In this document: piece after piece, positions 57,736-64,000 of the stretch | Position numbering within the stretch: position 1 is the first letter of the stretch | Layout of the letters: each line of letters opens with the position of its first letter | Assembly (NCBI GenBank): GCA_036346225.1 | Contig: JARFIW010000668.1 | Coordinates: 620,001 to 684,000 of the forward strand | Source of the DNA: Platerodrilus igneus | Lineage: Eukaryota; Arthropoda; Insecta; Coleoptera; Lycidae | Direction: 5' to 3' | Length of the DNA: 64,000 bases | Notes under the pieces: model-generated | The model's database searches: none | Seen by the model: only the letters and a program-made list of their open reading frames with translations | What the model was told of the DNA's origin: nothing | Translations under genes and position numbers: made by a program

Positions 57736-57807
57736 ATAAAGGAAAATTAATAGGTTGGGTCAGCGCCGCGGCGCTGACCTAACCTATTAATTTTCCTTTA
57801 TCTAACC
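57730..57807. repeat. Central dyad 2 of E2 (78-bp near-perfect palindrome)
   Basis: Symmetric about 57768.5 with one mismatch pair; the same 22-bp GC core (57758-57779), flanked by GGTTAGATAAAGG and its complement. It can form a long hairpin. Candidate replication start or hairpin terminus left at the fold-back point (inference). Confidence 0.8.
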
Positions 57808-57898
57808 TAGGTCCACACTTGGTTTTAATGGAAAAACTCATTAAAAGCAATTAGTGCTAATGGGTTTTTAATGAGAAAACTCATTAAAAAGCAATTAG

Positions 57899-58035
57899 GT
57901 CATATGGTTATGTGGTCATGTGGTCATATGGTCATGTGGTCATATGGTCATGTGATCATGTGGTCATGTGGTCATATGGCCATATGGTCATATGGTCATG
58001 TGGTCATATGGTCATATGGTCATGTGGTTATGTGA
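57899..58035 (+). repeat. 8-bp tandem array GGTCATRT, second right copy (17 units)
   Basis: Same 17 units as at 57432-57568, ending 20 bp before the ATPase TATA box. Likely a multi-site enhancer, binding bHLH-type or element-encoded HTH factors. Confidence 0.85.
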
Positions 58036-58054
58036 GCAGGGAGATTAAATTTGG

Positions 58055-58062
58055 TATATAAG
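58055..58062 (+). promoter_or_regulatory. TATA box of the ATPase gene (right copy)
   Basis: TATATAAG, about 30 bp before a GCTTAGTT initiator-like word and 56 bp before ATG 58111. Inverse copy at 57144-57151 serves the left gene; a third copy is at 57588-57595. Confidence 0.55.
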
Positions 58063-58110
58063 GAAGTAGTTTTGGGTTGAGCTTAGTTATAGTAAGACAT
58101 TTTTCGAAAG

Positions 58111-58989
58111 ATGTCGCATTCAAGCAATCAGTGGTGCTCCAAACAATCTATTACAAAAGCAGCAGAGGATATCCTGGATGGCTCGAGTTTCTACGCTGCT
58201 AGTAAAAAATATAATATACCTAGAACAACGTTATGCAGATATGTTAAAAGGTTGCAGAACGTGAAGAAATTACATAATTCCAACGATGCATCCAGAGATG
58301 TTATACCAGAAGTTAGAATACCTATACAGAATTATGATAACTTTGCTATTGCTAATGCAAAAGAGGATGGTAAACATAGTCTTTTGTTCCCATCTAACAT
58401 ACGAGCTATATTCGTGGGACCATCGAGTTGTGGGAAGACCAACGCTTTAATATCTCTGATCTTGCACGAGAACGGTCTTAGATTCCAAAATGTCTATGTA
58501 TTTTCGAAGAGTTTATATCAATCGAAATACGAATTGTTAAGAAACGTTTTTACACCATTAAAAGAAGAAATTGGGTACCATGAGTTTGAAAATTACGATG
58601 ATTTGATCGAACCCGGAGATACCAAAGAAGATTCAATTATGGTTTTCGATGATATACCTGCAAACGAGCAAAGTAAAATCAGTCAGTTTTTCTCGTTCGG
58701 TCGACATAAAGCAATAAATTCGTTCTATCTATGTCAAACTTACGCTAGTGCCTTAAAACATAGACTCAGAGATAACGCCAATGTAATCGCATTATGGAAA
58801 CAGGATGAAACCAATCTCAGACATATCTTTTCGGATCATATAAGTGGTGACATGACATATCCGAAATTTAAAGAAATGTGTTTACAGTGTTGGGGTGACT
58901 CAAAACATAATTTTATAACTGTTGTGAAAGATTTTGATTTGGATAATGGTCGATATAGGAAGAATTTCGACGAGTATATAAATATTTAA
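58111..58989 (+). CDS. Pipsqueak-type HTH fused to Polinton/adintovirus-type packaging ATPase (292 aa)
   Basis: ATG 58111, stop 58987-58989. Residues 1-50 form a psq-type helix-turn-helix (SITKAAEDILDG, ASKKYNIPRTTLCRYVKRL). Residues ~92-292 are an FtsK/HerA-superfamily ATPase. Walker A is IFVGPSSCGKTNAL (~97-110), Walker B is SIMVFDDIP with the acidic pair (~168-176), and a sensor-like FYLCQTYASA follows. This matches the A32-like genome-packaging ATPases of Polintons, adintoviruses and virophages, which pump linear DNA into a capsid; those I recall begin close to the P-loop. The fused HTH could give the motor sequence-specific DNA recognition (inference). TATA box 58055, E-box arrays upstream. 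Intact here, frame-broken in the left arm. Confidence 0.8.
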   Translation: MSHSSNQWCSKQSITKAAEDILDGSSFYAASKKYNIPRTTLCRYVKRLQNVKKLHNSNDASRDVIPEVRIPIQNYDNFAIANAKEDGKHSLLFPSNIRAIFVGPSSCGKTNALISLILHENGLRFQNVYVFSKSLYQSKYELLRNVFTPLKEEIGYHEFENYDDLIEPGDTKEDSIMVFDDIPANEQSKISQFFSFGRHKAINSFYLCQTYASALKHRLRDNANVIALWKQDETNLRHIFSDHISGDMTYPKFKEMCLQCWGDSKHNFITVVKDFDLDNGRYRKNFDEYINI

Positions 58990-59630
58990 CATTATTCAAA
59001 AAAAATAGTTAGTTCCCATCCTGAGTCCGATGATGACGAACGTTAACAATTTTATTGTAAATAAACGTAAGCTTCATTTTATGTAGGATTCTGTACGAAA
59101 GAACTTTGCGGCATACAAAAAGGGAGACACTACATCTCTACAAAAATTCGAAGAGGTGTACAAACAATTGATTAAACCCATGCAAATCACCGATTCCTAG
59201 TCACAAGGAATAGCGGGAAGAATCCCCACACGTACAACAAGGGTTAAACTTGAAAACAAAGGCTGGTTTTTTAAAAAAAGATTAAGTCACCAGTTGACGA
59301 CGAGTCTGTACAATCTTTATTATACGGACGTGATAGCTAGAGACTAATACGAAAATATATACAAGTCGGTTTATAGAGTAAAGTGTAACCCCCAATTGAT
59401 ACGCATGGATTAGGAAAAGTGTGTAGGAAGTTGATTCAAAAACAGTGACACAACCTAAAATAATAACGTTTATCCGGAGGCTAGAGGTCTAACAAGAGTT
59501 ATAATTATTTTTAAAGTCCTTAGCATTTTGTTAAGGAATGTAATAGATTAATTCATAGAATATATTCCCTACCTGTTGCTTCGTACGTGTACACAAATCG
59601 GGTACAATCGGTACATATCCGAATAGGAGT
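58990..59630. other. Intergenic, E2 right arm
   Basis: No gene seen. A GT-rich/GAACAAGGG region lies at 59210-59290. Position about 59158 (CGAAGAGGTGTAC) is the undisturbed counterpart of the LTR-element target in the left arm. Confidence 0.5.
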
Positions 59631-59636
59631 AGCTCA

Positions 59637-59645
59637 TATAAAAGG
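59637..59645 (+). promoter_or_regulatory. TATA box of the 86-aa gene
   Basis: TATAAAAGG, 62 bp before the ATG; conserved in the left arm just before 49815. Confidence 0.5.
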
Positions 59646-59706
59646 ACTGTTCGCGTAGAAGTTATTATTTGTTGATTGTACGGTTTAAAGAGACAATATA
59701 ATAAAT

Positions 59707-59967
59707 ATGTATAAAGACTTTGGAGAGGTTATTCGAAGATTTCGCAATGCTCTACGAGTAAAAAAAGCAGAATGTGGGCAACGCTTTTCGATAGAAGCGG
59801 AAAAATGTCTTATGTGTCAGTCATACGAGGAAGCAATACAGCACTGTACTGCAGTGTTATCAATGCCCGAGGATCTGGATGATTTTATGGAAATAATCGA
59901 GAAGATGGGGTTTATAAAACTGTTGGCAGATATTCAAATGGAATATATACTAAATTGTATGTTTTAA
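59707..59967 (+). CDS. 86-aa hypothetical protein, E2 right copy
   Basis: ATG 59707, stop 59967, open in both arms. It starts MYKDFGEVIRRFRNALRVKK (basic, amphipathic), has a Cys-containing middle (AECGQRFSIEAEKCLMCQSY and a later HC) and an acidic helical end (MPEDLDDFMEIIEKMGF). The four Cys could bind zinc, but spacing fits no family I know. A TATA box (TATAAAAGG at 59637) lies 70 bp upstream. In linear dsDNA elements small ORFs beside the ATPase are often virion or core proteins; that is only context. Confidence 0.6.
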   Translation: MYKDFGEVIRRFRNALRVKKAECGQRFSIEAEKCLMCQSYEEAIQHCTAVLSMPEDLDDFMEIIEKMGFIKLLADIQMEYILNCMF

Positions 59968-60446
59968 AATAAAAATTTAACCACCACAACTGTTATCATA
60001 AGAAATGAATGATGTGAATTTAGAAATTATTTTTGTATTTATTAGCTTGTTTATGTTTTAAAATATAAAGCATACATTGGTATTGTTTATATTTTTCAAA
60101 TGTCCACGTAACTGAAATGGATATCTAAGTAATTATGAAAAGAATTATAACAAAGAGCGCTACATTTAATTTTAATAGAAATGAGTACAACTATATATTT
60201 GAAACATACCTTTTAGTTTGATTTTTTTTTTTTTTTTTTTTTTTTAACTTCTATGATATTACATAAACCAAGATTCTGCTACTGCTTCCGAGTAATTGTA
60301 TCCTAACAATACCATTATATATAAATAAAACCAAAACGTTTGAAACAATATTTATATTTCAATTCAAATACTTAACAGGTACACTTCACATAGAAATATA
60401 TTTTTATTCATTAAAACTAATACACACACACGCACACACACAAAAG

Positions 60447-60881
60447 TCACTTTTTCCTCCTTTTAATTGGCAAATGTGTAGTATACATATCCAAATTTTG
60501 CACACGATTTTCGTTTGATCTGAGTTTCGTATAGAGTGTAGCTTTTGGAACATTGTAGATTTCGGATGCTTCTGAACCAGTAATCCATCCTTTGTTTATT
60601 TCGTCAAGGGATTTATTTAAATCCTCTTTAGTATACGAATTAAGTTGTCTCTTTCTTTTTCTGTCAGAAACGTCTGACTTGGAGTCTATGTTCTGATCTT
60701 TCGCATCAACATTATCATGTGTAGGTTTATCTTGCACTATTTTAGTATTTACCAGAGATTCATTAGACATACCATTCAAATGTTGGCTAGTTGAATTGTC
60801 CGATAAACTTTTTTTCATCTCCTTGACAACTTCTTCTAAAATTTTTATAGCATCTAAGGATATAATTCTTTCCCCGCTCAT
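60447..60881 (-). CDS. 144-aa nuclear HTH (pipsqueak-like) protein, E2 right copy
   Basis: ATG at 60879-60881, stop at 60447. The N-terminal third has an amphipathic helix (ISLDAIKILEEVVKEMKKSL). Next come a Ser/Asn/Asp-rich linker, a basic DRKRKRQ signal and a helix-turn-helix of the psq type (residues ~88-125: YTKEDLNKSLDEINKGWIT, GSEASEIYNVPKATLYTKL). The C-terminal PIKRRKK is a nuclear-localisation-like tail. It is the only E2 gene directed toward the axis, convergent with the 86-aa gene. Plausibly a DNA-binding regulator of the element; related in type to the HTH at the front of the ATPase. Intact in this arm only. Confidence 0.75.
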   Translation of the reverse strand: MSGERIISLDAIKILEEVVKEMKKSLSDNSTSQHLNGMSNESLVNTKIVQDKPTHDNVDAKDQNIDSKSDVSDRKRKRQLNSYTKEDLNKSLDEINKGWITGSEASEIYNVPKATLYTKLRSNENRVQNLDMYTTHLPIKRRKK

Positions 60882-61099
60882 TTTTATTACGATGTTTACT
60901 TATCAAAATGCAAATGCAGACTATTCCAATTTCACAATTTCGAAAAATATGTATAAATATTTACCCCCCGTCTAACTTTGTTCTCGTTTGATACATCCGA
61001 TAATTATAGATGTAGCGCGTAAGCAAGAAGTTAATTGATTTTCACCGACGTGAATAGACTGGTATGAAATGTTACTCAAGGTTAAACTACGCTGGGGTT

Positions 61100-61726
61100 T
61101 TCTCCTAATTTAAAAGTAAACTACCTAATTAGTGGCTACACCAAGATGGCCAGTGTAGAGGATGTTAAATCTTTCAACACTCGAAATGTTTGTGATCACC
61201 TCCTCCAGTAACCTAGAGGGAGATCTACAATTCCTTTGTGGAGAGGATGTCAGCTAAGTCAGAGGAGTTCCAGGAGCGTGATTCTGGTTAGTTTCTACAA
61301 TTATTGATTTTTTCTAATTTGTAAGTTTTAGGATGGAGTCTGAAACAGGCGTTGTACTTGGAGATTAATGTAAACAAGTACAACTATTTGCGTGGATCCT
61401 CATACATCGAGCTCCCCAAATGGGTTCGAAACACCAGAGCTGTTATTAATATACAAAATGACGACAACGCATGCTTTGCCTGGTGCGTGATAGCTGCGCT
61501 CTACCCCAGTGCTCACAATCCGCAAAGGGTCGGTAGCTACCCCCATTACAGCACCATTCTCAATTTGACAGGACTGCAGTTCCCGATATCCATAAAGGAT
61601 ATACCCCGGTTCGAGGAATTAAACAACATCAGTGTCAACGTGTTTGGGGTGGAAAGGAAGTCGATTGTGGGACACACCAGGGGTTTATCTCAAAAGACAG
61701 AGCCATACGGTTTAGAAATAGATTAA
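61100..61726 (+). pseudogene. PolB N-terminal piece with intron-like insert, E2 right copy
   Basis: Codons from about 61102 read GFSPNLKVNYLISGYTKMAS and EDVKSFNTRNV, the same region as E1's VYIKMGEE..DVKSFNTKN. After a frame slip near 61178 they continue to KSEEFQERDSG at 61286. A 45-bp GT...AG segment (61287-61331) then interrupts Gly-Trp; it carries an in-frame stop. Beyond it the frame continues WSLKQALYLEINVNKYN, GSSYIELPKWVRNTRAV, NDDNACFAWCVIAAL and ends at 61726. From memory these are the N-terminal boxes of insect Polinton PolB. Everything after VFGVERKSIVG is lost. The first possible ATG is 61146. Confidence 0.7.
61287..61331 (+). other. 45-bp intron-like insert (GT...AG) in the PolB N-terminal piece
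   Basis: Removing it restores the conserved Ser-Gly-Trp-Ser-Leu string that E1 encodes without interruption (near 22050). Its ends are GTTAG and TTTTAG with a T-rich middle. Its length is a multiple of three but it contains an in-frame TAG. Both E2 arms carry it (48135-48179). Confidence 0.55.
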
Positions 61727-62032
61727 AGATGAATTATATACGGTGCTTGCAAAAGGTTATTCTGCAAAACAGTAAGGGGTCATTTGATTTGAAAAAATTT
61801 CCGAGGGATTTGAGAACCTGAGGAAAAACACAATAATAATTGAAATCTTACACGATGGTATATTAAAAATACTGCTAAGAGTAATTTTGTTTAATAATTC
61901 TAAAAATGGCGTTGGTGGTTAAATACATACAGGTAAAACCCACTATAAACAATTATACACGTCACTTTTCCAGTCAAGACTTGCATATAACGCCAACTAA
62001 TATAATAAGGAGCTGCGCACGCTCGACCATCG

Positions 62033-62042
62033 GCATAAAAGG
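62033..62042 (+). promoter_or_regulatory. TATA-like box of the 275-aa gene
   Basis: CATAAAAGGC is followed about 30 bp later by CATTAGTCG and then GTATCGTCGAG, an arrangement like arthropod TATA-Inr promoters, 70-80 bp before ATG 62111. Mirrored near 47430-47440. Confidence 0.45.
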
Positions 62043-62110
62043 CGAGAGCCATGTTCCAGTGCATTAGTCGTCAAAGTATCGTCGAGTTTGATTAAAATTA
62101 TAAATTAAAG

Positions 62111-62938
62111 ATGGATTTTTCTTGTGTTGACGTTACAAGTGATGTGCGAGTACCACAATTAAATATCAACCAACTAGTTGGTAAGTCAACCTATAGGTTA
62201 GGCGAATTTCCTCCAAATTATCACCACCATATATTAGAAGTTGGTTTTGATTTATATGGTGGTCTTCAACCTGCCATCCAAGTTATTTGCTGTAGTGGTA
62301 TGCGTGCTGATTCTACGATAACATTCTCTTACTTCGATTGGAAGAAATTGTGTACTTTTCAAGTGGAATTTCAAATTCGCCAATTTGCTCAAGACTCAAA
62401 ACAAGTCAGATTAAATGGTTTGACTACTGGAAACGATGTTGTTGAGATACAATTGGATCAAGATTTCAAATTGCAGCTGAGCACAGCCTTTAATAGAAGT
62501 ATATGGCTTTTGAACAATTTTGAAAAAGAGAATTTATATAATATGGAGATTACGAAAGATGGGAATGTTATTGTGCTACCTGCGTACGAGTGCATCAAGC
62601 TATTAAATTTGCGAGAATTGATCTGTTTTAAAATGGTAGAGTTAAGGTGTAGAAACTTTCCAGAATTTTATGAAAAATTTGTTGGTGATATAAAAAAAGT
62701 ATGTGGAAATACGACGGAGGAAGAAAGGGTTCAAACGTTATTAGAGGGAGAGAGCAGTGCCATTATTTCTCTGTCTAATGATTGCAGCAATTTAAATTAC
62801 TTGACAGTGTTGGAAATTATTAAATGTTTCCCCATTCAGTACTTAAAAGATGCAACTGCAAGGCAATCGCTTGCGCAAATGTTTAGAGATTTGGCTATCC
62901 CAGATTCACCAGACTCTGGTTACCACAGCGGTTTATAG
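62111..62938 (+). CDS. 275-aa hypothetical protein with C-terminal degron-like DSGYHS, E2 right copy
   Basis: ATG 62111 to stop 62938, good codon coherence and identical in both arms. No known fold recognised. It opens MDFSCVDVTSDVRVPQLNIN. The first ~130 residues look beta-rich with paired TFSYFDWKKL and FQVEFQIRQF blocks. The second half is helical (ELICFKMVELRCRNFPEFYE, NLNYLTVLEIIKCFP). The last 12 residues, PDSPDSGYHSGL, fit the DSG-hydrophobic-x-Ser pattern bound by beta-TrCP ubiquitin ligase. A TATA-like CATAAAAGG lies at about 62033 with a GCATTAGT initiator-like word about 30 bp on. It sits between the PolB N- and C-pieces, as if it replaced the polymerase core. Confidence 0.75.
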   Translation: MDFSCVDVTSDVRVPQLNINQLVGKSTYRLGEFPPNYHHHILEVGFDLYGGLQPAIQVICCSGMRADSTITFSYFDWKKLCTFQVEFQIRQFAQDSKQVRLNGLTTGNDVVEIQLDQDFKLQLSTAFNRSIWLLNNFEKENLYNMEITKDGNVIVLPAYECIKLLNLRELICFKMVELRCRNFPEFYEKFVGDIKKVCGNTTEEERVQTLLEGESSAIISLSNDCSNLNYLTVLEIIKCFPIQYLKDATARQSLAQMFRDLAIPDSPDSGYHSGL

Positions 62939-62994
62939 ATGTTATCAATACGTGTATGTATTCTATTAAAACATTATATTTTTCTTGATAAAGT

Positions 62995-63246
62995 TTGTTT
63001 TTTACATATTTGTATCGCCAACATTACCATAAATTATTAATAGACGTATTAAACTATCCTGTTTTTATTTTTAGGCTTAAAGTGGTGTACCCCGCAAATA
63101 ATAAACACAATTTACCGCATGTTAACAAAAAGTTGTGGGGGAAATTTAAAGACGAGTTTAACGGTGACTTGGTGTTAGAATTTGTAGGTAGTAAGGCTAA
63201 GTCCTACTGTATTGTGCGCGAGAAGGACACGATTAAAAAAGATTAA
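62995..63246 (+). pseudogene. PolB C-terminal piece, E2 right arm
   Basis: About 75-80 codons: TYLYRQHYHKLLIDVLNYP, VNKKLWGKFKDEFNGDLVLE, FVGSKAKSYCIVREKDTIKK, then one frame slip into a GIS-SVVK end with TAA near 63271. From memory this is the extreme C-terminus of Polinton PolB (KFKDE...EFVGLR-K-Y...KKAKGV-K). There is no start codon of its own, and the polymerase active-site blocks (DTDS-type) are nowhere upstream; a 275-aa gene occupies that place. The piece is conserved in both arms and also in E1, unusual for mere debris. The shared module follows. Confidence 0.7.
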
Positions 63247-63249
63247 AGG

Positions 63250-64000
63250 GATCTCACAAAGTGTAGTTAAGTAAAACCGCGGGTCTTACAACCTATAACG
63301 AGCATATATCCCCAAAAGGGGTGGGCATCCAGCTACGCAACAGTGCGTGGGAGAATAAAGATTCTCTCCAATAAGAAATTAAAGTCATTGGTAATGGTAG
63401 AAATGTTAAACCTACAAAGGCGATTATTAATTGTGGTTTAGTGATCGCGTTTGTTTGGAGAAGAAATTATAAAACAGCTTTTCACATGATCGTTAAGAAA
63501 TCTAGAATATTTGTTGGATTACGAGTTACAAATGAATTAATACTACATTGGAAGTTTCCGGAATTTGCGTTATAATGCTTCTACCGCGTCACGTAAGGTA
63601 ATTTAGGATATCAATATGTAATAAGACCCATTTACTTTCACTCTAATTATTACTGAACAGTATTTAATGTGGTTTATAACATTTGTTAATTCTGAAATTT
63701 AGGTAGTTAATGATGTCATACACAAAATTTCTAATTAACATACATGGCTGGTATCTAGCGAAAGTTGTAGCACGCATTTTCAATTACGAATGCATTCTTC
63801 TTTCATTACAGGAGAAATTCCATAGATTTCATACCAGCAAAATGCGCTTTCTTAATTATTAAGTCGACCTTGCCATTTCTACATTATTGTTAAGCATGCA
63901 TTGGAATTTTTGGATGCGGTAATTTCTTGTTTAAAGTAACTTAGTTAAATAAAGTGTAATTTAAAATTCATAAGTGATTGTATAGTCAGTTATTACAATT
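63250..64000. other. E2 right arm outer non-coding block, running off the window
   Basis: Inverse copy of 45474-46225. It starts with the shared ~108-bp module (63278-63375). No gene. The element's right end and second target duplication lie outside. Confidence 0.7.

Larger units (their letters stand above)
44409..64000. mobile_element. E2: second Polinton-derived palindromic element (right end outside window)
   Basis: The left end AGTAGACCATTTTCAAG aligns with the E1 terminus (AGTAG, then CAAGAAnCC.GG.nCCACATTT). The preceding hexamer ATTCTG (44403-44408) is the candidate target duplication. From 45474 outward-in, the sequence is the inverse complement of the window's right end (45474 pairs with 64000), and inverse copies continue to the central region at 57.1-57.3 kb. 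Extrapolating, the right end should fall near 65066. Without the LTR element inserted in the left arm, E2 would be about 14.9 kb. Genes: HTH-ATPase, 86-aa, 144-aa HTH, PolB N-piece, 275-aa, PolB C-piece. No integrase, protease, capsid or polymerase core. Confidence 0.8.

Noticed and set aside
57172..58035. A CRISPR array
   Set aside because: The repeats are 8-bp contiguous units without spacers, in a eukaryotic sequence.

Overview
The window looks like a repeat-rich, AT-rich stretch of an insect (at least arthropod) nuclear genome. It has no bacterial gene organisation. I see remnants of LINE, Ty3/gypsy, Bel/Pao and Tc1/mariner elements, a tRNA-derived SINE and microsatellites. No complete host gene could be recognised. 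All family assignments come from reading motifs and from memory of the families; no database was searched.

The main content is two giant palindromic (fold-back) elements built from Polinton/Maverick-type (adintovirus-like) DNA. Element E1 (10384-23379, 12,996 bp) is complete. It has two ~6.35 kb inverted arms around a 266-bp spacer, begins AG and ends CT, and is flanked by a 6-bp direct repeat GGTAAC, all Polinton hallmarks. Element E2 starts at 44409 and runs off the right edge; by symmetry it should end near 65066. Both share a related terminus, a 16-bp dyad exactly 71 bp from the end, subterminal repeats and remnants of a Polinton-type protein-primed DNA polymerase (PolB). In both, PolB is reduced to N-terminal and C-terminal pieces with the catalytic middle missing.

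E1 arms (axis outward): a large conserved Polinton-associated protein gene broken at the axis, an overlapping second reading frame, a GC-rich block with a TATA box, a 65-codon ORF, a PolB C-terminal relic, duplicated non-coding blocks, a 36-codon ORF, a zinc-finger + PolB N-terminal gene, then subterminal repeats. E2 arms (axis outward): a central dyad and 8-bp E-box arrays, an HTH-packaging ATPase fusion (292 aa), an 86-aa protein, an inward-facing 144-aa HTH protein, a PolB N-terminal piece with a 45-bp intron-like insertion, a 275-aa protein, a PolB C-terminal piece and the terminus. Several E2 ORFs are open in both arms. A gag-only LTR retrotransposon (50301-56053) sits in the left E2 arm only, so it arrived after the palindrome formed.

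My reading is that E1 and E2 are copy-back (snap-back) defective genomes of a Polinton-like virus/transposon. They would keep two functional ends for replication and integration, have lost their own polymerase, and depend on a helper. The rest: LINE 3' end (1-1075), degraded gypsy element (4750-6960), 506-bp tandem repeat (7116-8225), SINE (about 9500-9900), two mariner-like relics (24650-25640), Bel/Pao relic (27335-27870), paired dispersed repeats (25.7/29.5 kb, 31.5/36.8 kb, perhaps 28/42 kb), AT microsatellites, and a junction of two opposed LINE fragments (41110-41860).
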